The notes under the pieces: model-generated
The model's database searches: none
The model's input: only the letters and a program-made list of their open reading frames with translations
What the model was told of the DNA's origin: nothing
Assembly: GCF_012911925.1 (NCBI RefSeq)
Contig: NZ_JAAXKY010000001.1
Span: 152,453 to 216,452, forward strand
Direction: 5' to 3'
DNA length: 64,000 nucleotides
Origin: Pseudonocardia xinjiangensis
GTDB lineage: Bacteria; Actinomycetota; Actinomycetes; Mycobacteriales; Pseudonocardiaceae
In this document: piece after piece, positions 44,594 to 53,253 of the stretch
How positions within the stretch are numbered: position 1 is the stretch's first letter
Layout of the letters: every line of letters starts with the position of its first letter
Position numbers and translations under genes: made by a program

Positions 44594-44647
44594 CTCCCAT
44601 GAAGGCCCCCTGACCAGCACGGACAGGGGGCCTTCGTCATGTCCGGG
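44549..44647 (+). repeat. 99-bp direct repeat, left copy (attachment-site region)
   Basis: Identical over 99 bases to 49433-49531. It covers the tRNA-Val(GAC) 3' half, the tRNA terminator and the first bases after it. The repeat is much longer than a normal crossover core, so it probably includes the element's own integrase-proximal end as well as the core. Confidence 0.9.
44602..44634 (+). terminator. tRNA cluster terminator
   Basis: AAGGCCCCCTG (44602-44612) and CAGGGGGCCTT (44624-44634) form a perfect 11-bp stem. An identical hairpin occurs inside the right repeat copy at 49486-49518. Confidence 0.85.
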
Positions 44648-45375
44648 GCTCGCTCGACCGGCGCCGTAGGCCCGAAAAGGCACCACCCGCGTCACCGGGG
44701 CACCAGAACACCCGTGGCGCCGTCGTCCGGTCCTCGTCGTCGAGCGCCCGCAGGACTCGCGACGGGTCTTCCGTCCGCCGGATGTAGAGGTCCAGGGTCG
44801 TTGACGAGCGTTCGTGCCCGAGCACCCGACCCATGTCGCGTGCGAGTGCCGCAGATCGTGGAAGCGGAGTCCGCCGGCCTGGTTGCGGGCAACGTGGTTC
44901 ACCGCCGCCGGTTCCGTGCCGAACATCGCTGATCCGGTGAGGCCGGCCGCGTCGGTCCACTCCGCATGGAACTTGTCGCCGTCCGGCTCGACGAGCCCGA
45001 GCAGCCCTGCCCGCACGAGCGCCGGCCGCCACACGCGGGTGCGGAACAGCGTTCGCCGGTACGCACCGCCCACCTGGTTGGCGAAGATCAGGCCGGCCTC
45101 CTCGCGCGGATAGCGCGCCATGTGTTCGCGCAGCAGCCCGACGAGCCAGGCCGGCAGTGGAACCGTGCGTCGGCCCGCGGTCCTCTTGGGGAACGGCGTG
45201 AACGAGGTGTGCCCGGCGACCTCGATCACGGTCCGGATCACCCGCAGCCGAGCGGCGTCGAGATCGAGCGCGTCAGCGCACAATCCGACCGCCTCGCCCC
45301 ACCGCAGGCCCGCTCCCCCACCGATCGCCACGAGCGGGCGGTACCGGTGCGGAGTGAGGACTTGAGGGTGCCCTC
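44637..45375 (-). pseudogene. tyrosine integrase of the tRNA-Val(GAC) island, frameshifted and truncated
   Basis: The largest frame covers VAIGGGAGLRWGEAVGLCAD (catalytic Arg), a VIRTVIEVAGHTSFTPFPKR segment, TVPLPAWLVGLLREHMARYP and LRFHDLRHSHATW (His-x-x-Arg). The frame then shifts near 44830. The other frame supplies RVLGHERSSTTLDLYIRRTE DPSRVL with the last catalytic His and Tyr. Upstream of about 45375 the N-terminal arm and core-binding domain are in further broken frames (REVGEMARPPLRDLPPGEGT L). It cannot be active. Its 3' end points at the tRNA, the usual order. Confidence 0.8.
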
Positions 45376-45524
45376 GCCGGGCGGCAGATCTCGGAGAGGG
45401 GGGCGCGCCATCTCCCCGACCTCCCGGAGGGCTACCACACGGAACGCCGGGCGCAGGCCTGGCAGCGTCGGCGGCGGTCGGGCGTTGCCAGGTCGAGGAG
45501 ATGGCGCTTCGGCGCAGGTGCGTG

Positions 45525-45670
45525 GCGGCGGAGCATTTCCGGAGCGGGACCGGCGGGCGCGGCTGACACCATCTGACACGGGGCGTCAGGAAACCGCAGC
45601 TCAGACGGCACGAGACGACACCGGACGAACGCGCAGAAGCCGACGTATCCGGCGTTCACACCGAAGCGCT
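45525..45670 (-). repeat. integrase-upstream segment, copy 1
   Basis: Related to 47065-47200: both contain GGAGCA(T/C)TTCCGGAGC, CAGCTCAGA(C/T)GGCACGA and a CGTTCACACCGA-like end. On the minus strand both give a VPSEL segment. They appear to be the 5' part of the same integrase module, present twice, with the alpha/beta hydrolase gene between them. Confidence 0.5.
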
Positions 45671-46054
45671 CCGCATCTCGACGTCGCCGCTCTTCAACCC
45701 GGTCTCTGGGCCGGTCCCGCTGCCGACTCAGTCCACGACGCCTGCCTCGGCTAGTACGGCTTCACGGGTGCCAGGCACGCGCTATGCAATGCCCCCTCGG
45801 TGCGGGACTGGCCGGGATCGGCGAGTTCGACGCGACCGCCCGCGACGACGGCCCGACCGGCGTGATGGCCGACCTGCTCGGCGACGCGTACAGGTGGGTC
45901 TGCGCCCGGTGCATCGACCGGCACGACAAGCTGGCTGAGTTCAAGGCTGACCTGTGACGACGGTGGGACGAGACGCTCGACCGGTCGTCCATCCGCCACT
46001 GCCCGGGAATCCGAAACCCGCCAGGCCGCGAGACCGCCACGAGGAGTCTCTAGG

Positions 46055-46915
46055 GTGCGGGACGTGATCATCACGTTCGTCTTCGTGCACGGCGCCTTTT
46101 GTAACTCCGCAGTATGGGCGCCGACCTCCCGGGAGCTCGCCCTGCGGGGGCACCGCACGGTGCCCGTCGACCTCCCTGGCCATGGTCTCGGGGCGACGAT
46201 CCCCACCGGCTATCTCGGCTCGCAGGACCTCGACGACCTCGCGAAGGCTCCGAGTGGCATGGCCGGCATCAGCACAGCCGACGACGTCGCCATCGTCACG
46301 GACGTCGTAGGCCGGGCCGCGGCGCACGGCCCCGTGGTCCTGGTGGGTGCCAGCCGCGGCGGGCTCACCATCACCGCGGTGGGCAACGCCGTCCCGGAGC
46401 TGATCGACCGGCTCGTCTATATCTCGGCGTGGTGCTGCGTTGACGCGACCGCAAGCGAGTACACGGCAGGACCCGAGAACGCCACGAGCCTGCTTGCCGC
46501 CGCCGGGGTGGGGATCGCGGTCGCGAACCCCCAGGAGATCGGCGCGATTCGGCTCAACTGGCGCACGGCCGACCCCGCGCACCTCGACGCGCTGCAGACC
46601 GCCCTGCTCGCCGACGGCACCCGCGAGGAGCTCATCGCCTACTTGCACACCCAGGACCCGGACGAGGCGCTCACCGTCGACGAGCAGGCCACCCGCGCCG
46701 ACGCCGCCACTTGGGGCCGCATCCCGCACACGTACGTCCGGCTGACCGAGGACCGGGCGATGCCGCTGGCCCTGCAGGACCGCTTCATCGCCGAGGCCGA
46801 CGCCCTGACGCCCGACAACCCGTTCGATGTGCGGTCAGTGGCCAGCAGCCACCTGCGCTTCCAGATTCACCCCACTGAGATCGTGGAGATTCTCGACGGG
46901 CTCGCGGTCGGATAG
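46055..46915 (+). CDS. alpha/beta-fold hydrolase
   Basis: A 286-residue cytosolic hydrolase of the EstC/pyrethroid-hydrolase-like group, started by a GTG with GAGGAG about 9 bases upstream. Key features are the FVFVHGAFCNSAVWAP oxyanion region, VVLVGASRGGLTITAVG (nucleophile elbow GASRG, Ser catalytic), and near the C terminus VASSHLRFQIHPTEIVEIL with the candidate catalytic His. It is intact cargo of the tRNA-Val(GAC) island. It may hydrolyse an ester or lactone; the substrate is not deducible. Confidence 0.9.
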   Translation: MRDVIITFVFVHGAFCNSAVWAPTSRELALRGHRTVPVDLPGHGLGATIPTGYLGSQDLDDLAKAPSGMAGISTADDVAIVTDVVGRAAAHGPVVLVGASRGGLTITAVGNAVPELIDRLVYISAWCCVDATASEYTAGPENATSLLAAAGVGIAVANPQEIGAIRLNWRTADPAHLDALQTALLADGTREELIAYLHTQDPDEALTVDEQATRADAATWGRIPHTYVRLTEDRAMPLALQDRFIAEADALTPDNPFDVRSVASSHLRFQIHPTEIVEILDGLAVG

Positions 46916-47288
46916 CCCGTCAGGCGGGCAGGCGGCGGAACACCGCGCGCTGCAGGCGCGCGGGACGACGCAGGTCAAGCGCGCACCAGTACATCGGCGG
47001 CGCCTCCGAGCGGCACGATCGAGGCCGTGCCGACGTCGAGGGCAGCGCTTCGGCCCCAAAAACGGGCGGAGCACTTCCGGAGCCGACCACCTATCCGCGC
47101 CCGGTTCGGACTGGCACCAGATGGCACAAACCAGCAGCTCAGATGGCACGACGGCACCGGCCGGTCGTCGAGATCCCGTCGCGTCCGCCTTCACACCGAG
47201 GAGGTCGCTTTGCGGACATATCTGTCCGGTTCGGATGAACCTTGCGGGGTTCGGGTCTAGGTTGCGGGACTGGCTGCGGGGTTCGGAT
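46916..47288. other. decayed interval with integrase-module copy 2 and short repeats
   Basis: Positions 47065-47200 match the integrase-upstream segment at 45525-45670. Just to the right, CCTTGCGGGGTTCGG, TGCGGGGTTCGG and ACCTTGCGGGG recur within about 80 bases (47235-47300), the kind of multiple short repeat found at IS21-type ends. No gene is supported. Confidence 0.45.
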
Positions 47289-48137
47289 CTACCTTGCGGG
47301 GCGCTGACGACCGGCCAACAAGGGCCGAGACGATGTCTCAGGTCCGAAACTTGATCTCGTGCCGGGCCGTGCCGCGGCCGCGCTCGGCAAGTGGTAGACC
47401 ACCAGCGTCTGCTCGGGCCGCTCGGCGACGTGGAACGCGGCGTGCGACATGGTGATCACGCCCAGCCGGGGATGCCGGAAGCGCTTGTGACCCGCGTGGC
47501 TGAACTGGATGTCGTACTGCGGCCACCACTCGCGTACCTCGGGGCTCGCCTCGGTCAGCTCAGCCACGAGCCGGGTCACGCGCGGGTGGCCGGGATGCCG
47601 CCCCGCGATCGCCCGCAGCCGGGCCAGGATGTTGCGCGCCTCCCGCTCCCAGTCGACCAGCACCTCGCGGGCGGCGGGCTCGGTGAACATCCAGCGCACG
47701 ACGTTGCCACCCGGCCCGATGCCCCGGAATAGCTCCGCGGCGGCGTCGTTGTGCGCGAGGACGTCGTAACAGATGCCGGTGACGTACGCGGGGTTGTCGC
47801 CCAGCAACGCCGGGACACCCGCGACCTCGGGCGCGGCCTCCTCGGGGGCGTCCTCCTCGGGCGTCGCTCCTCCACCGGCGAGGCGGCGCAGGTGCTCCTG
47901 CTCGGCGCCGGTGAGCCGCAGCGCCCGGGCCAGGGCGTCGAGCACCTGGCCGGAGGGGCGTACGTCGCGGCCCTGCTCGAGATAGGTGAGCCAGGTGGCG
48001 CTGATGCCGGCCAGCAGGGCCAGCTCCTCGCGGCGCAGCCCGGGTGTGCGGCGGCGCCCGGTGGCCGGCAGGCCCGCGTCGGCCGGGGCGATCCGCTCCC
48101 GGCGGCTGCGCAGGAACGTGCCCAGCTCGACGCTCAA
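47289..48137 (-). CDS. XRE-family regulator with MmyB-like ligand domain
   Basis: A 282-residue regulator. The N-terminal helix-turn-helix (residues 1-80; GLRREELALLAGISATWLTY LEQG) is followed after an acidic linker by the MmyB domain: YDVLAHNDAAAELFRGI, NVVRWMFTEPAAREVLVDWE and AELTEASPEVREWWPQYDIQ, which binds a lipid-like ligand in relatives. Start is TTG at 48137. It is divergent from the oxidoreductase at 48206, with a palindrome between them. In actinobacteria such pairs are typical, with the regulator repressing the reductase. Confidence 0.92.
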   Translation of the reverse strand: MSVELGTFLRSRRERIAPADAGLPATGRRRTPGLRREELALLAGISATWLTYLEQGRDVRPSGQVLDALARALRLTGAEQEHLRRLAGGGATPEEDAPEEAAPEVAGVPALLGDNPAYVTGICYDVLAHNDAAAELFRGIGPGGNVVRWMFTEPAAREVLVDWEREARNILARLRAIAGRHPGHPRVTRLVAELTEASPEVREWWPQYDIQFSHAGHKRFRHPRLGVITMSHAAFHVAERPEQTLVVYHLPSAAAARPGTRSSFGPETSSRPLLAGRQRPAR

Positions 48138-48153
48138 CCTAGAACCTCCAGTA

Positions 48154-48183
48154 CCAGAATAAGGTGATTCTGGATACCACCTT
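48154..48183. promoter_or_regulatory. palindromic operator between the XRE and oxidoreductase genes
   Basis: CCAGAAT (48154-48160) and ATTCTGG (48167-48173) are perfect inverted arms around AAGGTG. A second interlocked pair, AAGGTG (48161-48166) and CACCTT (48178-48183), overlaps it. The site is 17 bases from the regulator start and 23 from the reductase ATG, so one bound dimer could control both. Confidence 0.7.
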
Positions 48184-48205
48184 ACCGTTGCGCGAGGCTT
48201 ACCTC

Positions 48206-49258
48206 ATGCGAGCTTGGACTCTTGCTTCACAAGACGACGACGTACGCCTCTCCGAGGTACCGGCGCCCACTCTCCAGGGCGGTGGCGTACTCGTGGAGGT
48301 GCTCGCCGCGCATCTCCCGGCGTACACGAAAATGGTGGTGAAGGGGAACCGCGGCGGCCTGCCGGTCCCCCTGACCCTGGGCCCCTCCTGCATCGGGCGC
48401 GTGACCGACGTCGCGCCCGACGTGTTCCATGTCATCCCGGGCGACATCGTGCTGGACACGGCGCTGCTCGACGCGGGCGGCGGCGACGAGATCTTGGTGG
48501 GCTGGGTCGGCCTGGGCGGTTCCGGCGCCGGCAGCGAGCGCACGGATCGCATGCGTACGGTGTGGCACGACGGCGTCTTCGCGGAGAAGGCGCTCTGCGC
48601 CAAGGAGACGATGGTCAAGCTGCCCGGTGCGGAGAACTACCCGGACCCGGCCCGCCTGTCGTTCCTTCCGTGGCTCTGCATCGCCGCCGCGGGCCTGCAC
48701 GCAGCGGGCCCGCTGACCGGCCGCGACGTCGCGGTGATCGGTGCGACGGGCCAGCTGGGCGGCGCGGCGGTGCTGATGGCGCTGGCGGAAGGCGCGGCGA
48801 CGGTGACGGCGGTGGGCCGCAACAAGGAGGCGCTAGAACGGCTGGCCGAGCTCGGCCCCCGCGTGCGCATCCACCGGCTGACCGGCGACCGCGCGACGGA
48901 CGCGGCGGGAATCGGCCCGGTGGACGTGGCCCTCGACGCCCTCGGCGCCACGCCGACGGCGGACGCGACCATGGCCGCATACGACAGCTTGCGGGGGCGC
49001 GGCACCCTTGTGCTCATCGGCGGCGTACACCAGGACCTCATTATTCCGTACGGCGACCTGATGCACCGCAGGCTCACCCTGCGCGGCTCCTGGATGAGCG
49101 ACGAAGAGACGGTGACCACGGTGTGGAACCTGATCCGCTCCGGGCTGCTGGACCTCTCCGCAATCGAGCTGCTGACGGTCGGCCTGGACGACCCGGCGGC
49201 CGCCCTCGACCTGGCGGAGCGTACGACAGGCCTCGGCTTCGTAGCCCTCATCCCCTGA
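48206..49258 (+). CDS. medium-chain zinc-type alcohol dehydrogenase/quinone oxidoreductase-like protein
   Basis: A 350-residue MDR-superfamily reductase. The N-terminal GroES-like fold (SEVPAPTLQGGGVLVEVLAA, GPSCIGRVTDVAPDVFHVIP GD) and the Rossmann domain (DVAVIGATGQLGGAAVLMAL, TVTAVGRNKEALERLAEL) are clear. The canonical catalytic-zinc Cys-His set is not evident, so it may be a zinc-independent reductase. The ATG at 48206 was preferred to the further-upstream start because the MRAWTLAS N terminus fits the family. Its product may be tied to the ligand sensed by the XRE/MmyB regulator. Confidence 0.88.
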   Translation: MRAWTLASQDDDVRLSEVPAPTLQGGGVLVEVLAAHLPAYTKMVVKGNRGGLPVPLTLGPSCIGRVTDVAPDVFHVIPGDIVLDTALLDAGGGDEILVGWVGLGGSGAGSERTDRMRTVWHDGVFAEKALCAKETMVKLPGAENYPDPARLSFLPWLCIAAAGLHAAGPLTGRDVAVIGATGQLGGAAVLMALAEGAATVTAVGRNKEALERLAELGPRVRIHRLTGDRATDAAGIGPVDVALDALGATPTADATMAAYDSLRGRGTLVLIGGVHQDLIIPYGDLMHRRLTLRGSWMSDEETVTTVWNLIRSGLLDLSAIELLTVGLDDPAAALDLAERTTGLGFVALIP

Positions 49259-49400
49259 CCGCACCTTTCAATTCCGGTCGCGAGCGATCTGGAAGAGCCG
49301 TCGCGGTCGCCGCGGTCGCACCGAAAACGAGGGTGGCCGGCAGCAGGGCGCCGTTCTTGAGGGTGACGAGCAATGCGGCGCCGACCAGCAGGAACAGCCC
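49248..49400 (-). pseudogene. C-terminal fragment of a small membrane protein
   Basis: GLFLLVGAALLVTLKNGALL PATLVFGATAATATALPDRS followed by RPELKGAVRG and a stop is a membrane protein tail without its N terminus. It is cut off just before the right 99-bp repeat copy, consistent with an integration boundary. Confidence 0.45.
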
Positions 49401-49432
49401 AGCCGGCTACCGGTCGCACCACGGCTTCCGCT

Positions 49433-49531
49433 TTGACACGGAAGAGGTCACTGGTTCAATCCCAGTATCGCCCACCACTCCCATGAAGGCCCCCTGACCA
49501 GCACGGACAGGGGGCCTTCGTCATGTCCGGG
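49433..49531 (+). repeat. 99-bp direct repeat, right copy
   Basis: Perfect match to 44549-44647, but the tRNA 5' half is absent here: only the anticodon-loop-to-3' end is present. This is the pattern of a remnant attachment site created by integration into tRNA-Val(GAC). The 44648-49432 interval would be the inserted segment. Confidence 0.9.
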
Positions 49532-49650
49532 CGTCGGTCGACTCGGCCCCGTGGGCCCGAAAAGGCACCCGCGGCGCCGTCGTCCGCGTCCTCGTCGTCG
49601 AGCGCCCCCAGGACTCGCGACGGGTCATCGGTCCGGCAAGAATCGCCATC
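49532..49650 (-). pseudogene. integrase 3'-end duplicate
   Basis: Minus-strand DDPSRVLGALDDEDADDGAA GAFSGPRGRV matches the C-terminal tail of the pseudogene at 44637-45375 (EDPSRVLRALDDEDRTTAPR). Only this tail remains beside the right repeat, so a second element of the same kind, since deleted, also inserted here. Confidence 0.6.
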
Positions 49651-49687
49651 GGGTGACGGCGGCGCAGCGCAACCGCTGCGGCCATCG

Positions 49688-49849
49688 TCAGGCGAGGACG
49701 ACCGCCGCCAGCGCAACCCAGCCGGACGTCGGTGGAGACACGTCGACGAATGTGGTGACCAGCAGCACCGCCGCCACCACGCCACCGAGGACGGCGTCGG
49801 CCACGACCGATGACTCTGCCCCGTCCTGGTCCGCGAGGTTGATGGGCAT
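49688..49849 (-). CDS. 53-residue single-helix membrane protein
   Basis: The ATG at 49849, preceded by AAGGGA, opens MPINLADQDGAESSVVADAV LGGVVAAVLLVTTFVDVSPP TSGWVALAAVVLA. Two hydrophobic stretches suggest one or two short membrane helices. Good composition and a ribosome site support it despite its size. It precedes the DUF6223 and DUF998 genes in a set of small membrane proteins. Confidence 0.55.
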   Translation of the reverse strand: MPINLADQDGAESSVVADAVLGGVVAAVLLVTTFVDVSPPTSGWVALAAVVLA

Positions 49850-49979
49850 GGTCGGTGTCCCTTCGGATGAGGGGCGTACGGCGGGGTGCCTACCGTCGCG
49901 AGTACGGACACCAATTTCCGCGGGCGTGGGCCGCTCCGGTCTTCGGACAGGCCCGAACGCGCGCTCGTATTCGCTGCGG

Positions 49980-50383
49980 TCAGCCGGTCACCTCGGCGCG
50001 GCGGGAGCGGGCCAGAACCAGCCGGCCGAGGGCCGCGCCGACCAGCCCAAGCACCAGGGCCACAGCGCCACCAGCTACTCCGTTACCGGTGCCGAGACCA
50101 CCGTCGGCGACCGCCAGATTCACCGCGCCGTTGACCACGCCGGTCAGCCCCGCCACCAGGGCCACGATGGCCCCTCCCTCCCGCCGTTGCCGATACGCCG
50201 GTTGGAGCGGGCCAGCGCCAGTCCGCCGATGGTCACGCCGACCAGCGCCACCACTGCAGCCACGCTCGCCCAGATCCGCGCCGGGGTCCCGACGAAGGTG
50301 TCGACACCCTGGTTCGCGCATTCAGCCGCGGTCGTACAGATCTGCTCGGCCGCCGGTGCGGCAAGCGCCAACAGAACGGACAT
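49980..50383 (-). pseudogene. DUF6223-family membrane protein with one frameshift
   Basis: From the ATG at 50383 (GGAG nearby) the frame gives a signal-like MSVLLALAAPAAEQ and ARIWASVAAVVALVGVTIGG LALARSNRRIGNGG. It then shifts near 50175, and another frame continues GAIVALVAGLTGVVNGAVNL AVADGGLGTGNGVAGGAVAL VLGLVGAALG to the stop at 49980. The joined product has the internal repeat of GLALARSxRR motifs seen in DUF6223 proteins. A single-base insertion in a G-rich run is the only visible defect. Confidence 0.65.
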
Positions 50384-50482
50384 GACGTGCTCCTTCTTCT
50401 CCTACGATTGGACGTCACCTCATCCCGGTGAGCCAGAGAGCCCGGGCTCTGGACATGCACGGGTACGTGCACGATCCCCGGC

Positions 50483-51185
50483 TCAGCCCGCCGGAACACC
50501 GCTCGTCGCCGTGAACGCCCGAACGCCCCCTCGTTGCGCGGACTCCCGTCCGTACAGGTGCACAGCCAGGATGGTCACCCAGATCCAGGGCGTCACGAGG
50601 AAGACCACTGCCAGGGCGTAGGGGTAGCTGCCAACGGCGGAGTTGACGGCGATCAGGGCCGCGAACACCAGCGGGACGGCGGCTCCGTAGAGGGCGTAGA
50701 ACCAGGCCCATCCCTGGCGTCCGGTGGCGGCGAGTGCCTCGCGATCACAACGCTCATGGCGATGAGGAGGGCAGTGCTGCCCCCCGTGAGGCGTTCTGGA
50801 CAGCCCCTTGCCAGGTGGTCTGCACCATCTCTGATGCGCCGCCGGGCGGGAAGCCGGCCACCGGGTCCGCGGTCAGCGCGCCGCCGATGACGTACGCCAC
50901 GCCGAGCAGCCCGAGCAATCGCGGTCCCCACGTCGCGCCCCGGCCCGTCCGCAGCAGCCGTGCGGCCCAGACCGCGAACAGCACCGTGAGCACCCCGACC
51001 AGCAGCATGTTCGACCTGTGGATCCAGCCCAGGTCTCCGGCGGTCAGCGCCGTGAAGCGGTGCCGAGCCAGGTCGAACCCGTCGCGGGTCAGCGCCTGGG
51101 CCATCGCCACGGTCACGTACACCGGGCCGGCCACGGCGCCGCAAACCAGCAGCGCCCGCGTCGGCAACATCCGTCTCGACATCAT
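50483..51185 (-). pseudogene. DUF998-family membrane protein, two frameshifts
   Basis: The first frame, from 51185, is ALLVCGAVAGPVYVTVAMAQ ALTRDGFDLARHRFTALTAG DLGWIHRSN and ADPVAGFPPGGASEMVQTTW QGAVQNASRGAA, a typical DUF998 start. The second frame briefly gives ALLIAMSVVIARH. The third supplies the end, GWAWFYALYGAAVPLVFAAL and ALAVVFLVTPWIWVTILAVH LYGRE. The breaks are near 50780 and 50745. About six membrane helices would exist in the restored protein. Confidence 0.7.
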
Positions 51186-51379
51186 GTCCCGGCCGATCGG
51201 CGTCGCTTCATGACAACGATCGTGGTCGCCGGACGCGATTCGTGCGTCCGACGGCGGATGTGTCTTCGCCCTGATCCGCTCGGTGTACGGTCAGCCGCCA
51301 GTGGTAGGCGTGATCATCCGTTTGTGGTAGCCCCATGCCGCAGGCGCGCGGGCGGCCTCGTTGGCCATGGGCACAGCGT

Positions 51380-51600
51380 GAGTCCGCGATGTACGGCGTG
51401 AACGAGGTGTGCCCTGCGACCTCGATCACGGCCCGGATCACGGCTGTCCGAACGCATCGAGTGCCTGACCCGCAACAGAGACGCAGTCGCCGACTACCTC
51501 GACACGGTTCTCAGCGTCAAGTCAGCGAACACGGTCCCAGCATCGATCACCACTCCCATGAAGGCCTCCTGACCAGCACGAACAGGGCGTCGTCGTGTCT
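51380..51600 (-). pseudogene. third integrase-module remnant with degenerate repeat
   Basis: Minus-strand IRAVIEVAGHTSFTPY at about 51380-51441 matches IRTVIEVAGHTSFTPF of the integrase pseudogene at 44637. At 51537-51588 the sequence resembles the 99-bp repeat (CACTCCCATGAAGGCCTCCT, then GACCAGCACGAACAGGG) with several changes. A short LSERIECLTRNRDAVADYLD piece between them could be a MerR-type regulator remnant. This marks the oldest, outermost integration. Confidence 0.55.
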
Positions 51601-51656
51601 CGGGTCGCTCGAGCACGCATTGGACCGCGCTCACCGGCACCCAGGCAGGAGCGGTG

Positions 51657-52301
51657 CTAGCCGAGGATCGCGCTGATCGCGCTGATCGCGGCGAGGACCA
51701 CCAGGATGGCTGCCGCCACCCGGGTCACCCAGCGCACCGGCACGAGACCGCGCAGGCGGGCGCCCCCGTAGACCGCGAGCGCGGATACGGCCCACAACGC
51801 CAAGACGGCGCCGACGCCCACGGCGAGCGGATCGTCATATCGCGCCGCAAGCGTGACGACGACGATCTGCGTCGGGTCGCCGAACTCCGAGAGCAGGGTG
51901 ACCCCGAAGCTCGTCGCTATCACACTCCAGCGCGTCCTCGGCGTCTCCTTGACGGTGAGCTCGTCGTCATCGTCGTCCTCGCGGAGAAGCAGCACCGCGC
52001 CGACGAGGAAGGTGACGGCCACGATGGCTTCGAGCGGCCGTTCCGGCAGCAGCGCCACGAGGCTCCCGGCGGCGATCGCGAGCCCGACGTGCAGGACCAT
52101 GGCGGCGCTGACTCCCAGGAGCACCCACCGGGCCGGGAAGCGGGTGCCGAGGACGAGCGTCGCCAAGGCGCTGGTGTCCGCCAACTCCGCAAGGGCGACG
52201 ATCCCGAAGGTGATAGCAGCGGCGACGCCCACGGGGAGATGATGCTCTCCGCCGAGGTTCAGCCGGTAAGCGGTACGGGAGCTCCTGCCGGATCCGACCA
52301 T
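51657..52301 (-). CDS. GDT1/TMEM165 (UPF0016)-family cation transporter
   Basis: Inner-membrane transporter with two homologous three-helix repeats. Each repeat carries the family E-x-x-D type motif: VALAELADTSALATLVLGT in the first and LLSEFGDPTQIVVVTLA in the second, separated by an acidic loop (REDDDDDE). Relatives move Mn2+ or Ca2+ out of the cytoplasm. The 214-residue form starts at the ATG at 52301; a start 20 or so residues later is possible. The first motif has ELADT where ELGDK is usual. Confidence 0.85.
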   Translation of the reverse strand: MVGSGRSSRTAYRLNLGGEHHLPVGVAAAITFGIVALAELADTSALATLVLGTRFPARWVLLGVSAAMVLHVGLAIAAGSLVALLPERPLEAIVAVTFLVGAVLLLREDDDDDELTVKETPRTRWSVIATSFGVTLLSEFGDPTQIVVVTLAARYDDPLAVGVGAVLALWAVSALAVYGGARLRGLVPVRWVTRVAAAILVVLAAISAISAILG

Positions 52302-52333
52302 GCTCGTCACTGCCGCGCCCAGGTGAACCGGGC

Positions 52334-52790
52334 TCACACCACCGGGAGTATCCCGCCGTCGACCCGGAACTCGGCGCCTGTCAGCCACCTGGCGCGGTCC
52401 GAGGCCAGGAAGGCGATCATCTCCGCGACGTCCCCGGGGTCGCCGGGGCGGCCCATCGGCACGTCCAGGTGGTCCACGATCTGTTGCTTCACGTCCTCCA
52501 CGCCGACGCACTGCTGCTCGGCCATGCCCTGCAGATGCTGCAGCGCGCCCTGGGTGACCACGAAGCCCGGCAGGACGCACACCACCCGCACACCGTGCCT
52601 ACCGACCTCGGTCGCCGGCTCACGGCTGTAGACGTTGAGCGCCGCCTTCGCCGCCGCGTACGACGCCTCGGCCCGCTGCGGCAGCCGGCTCGCGATCGAC
52701 GACACGTGCCCGACCACACCCGAGCCCCGCTCGACCACCCCGGGACCAGGACCCGGTCGAGCCGGACGGCCGCGAGCAGGTTCAGTCCAG
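52334..52790 (-). pseudogene. short-chain dehydrogenase/reductase, N-terminus missing
   Basis: GVVGHVSSIASRLPQRAEAS YAAAKAALNVYSREPATEVG has the Ser and Tyr-x-x-x-Lys catalytic residues, and AEMIAFLASDRARWLTGAEF RVDGGI is a normal SDR C terminus. The N-terminal TGxxxGIG cofactor site is absent. A neighbouring frame gives NLLAAVRLDRVLVPG, showing a frameshift near 52740. It is non-functional and divergent from a broken TetR gene. Confidence 0.7.
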
Positions 52791-52904
52791 GTCCGCGAGC
52801 CACGACTCGTCGGGACGCCTCAGGGTCGGCGCCGGCGCGCTCGCTGCGGCCGCGGCGAGGCGACGGACGGTCGCCTACCCAGGCCGCGGTCGCCCCGGCG
52901 CCCC

Positions 52905-53154
52905 GTCACGTCCAGTGCGCGGCGCAACCGGGAAGCGTTGCTGACCGCGGCGCGGGAGGCGTTCCTTCGGCATGGGGATGACCGTCGCGCTCGAGAGCAT
53001 GATGGCCACGTCGTCACCGGTCTTCGACGACGCCCGGGCACAGATGGCCCGCGCCCTCGACCGACTCCTCGCGGCCGGAGCGGCGGCCGGCGCCACGCGG
53101 ATCACGGCGATCCTTTTCGACGGGCTCCGCTACGGCGCTCGCGGTGCCGGCTGA
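52905..53154 (+). pseudogene. TetR-family regulator with internal deletion
   Basis: RRNREALLTAAREAFLRHGD is the TetR N-terminal helix; in the other frame MARALDRLLAAGAAAGATRI T is the end of a TetR ligand domain. The recognition helix and most of the middle are missing. It probably once controlled the adjacent SDR gene. Confidence 0.55.
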
Positions 53155-53253
53155 GTCGACTCCCCATCGACGGACTCGGCATCGCCCGCCGTGGAGCGGT
53201 GGCCTTGCGGCGACGCCCCCATCGCCGCAAGGCCGCTCAGCCAAGGCGTCACG

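Noticed and set aside
46835..47194. Minus-strand frame downstream of the alpha/beta hydrolase
   Set aside because: Its only recognisable part belongs to the duplicated integrase-upstream segment; the rest is antisense to the hydrolase end.
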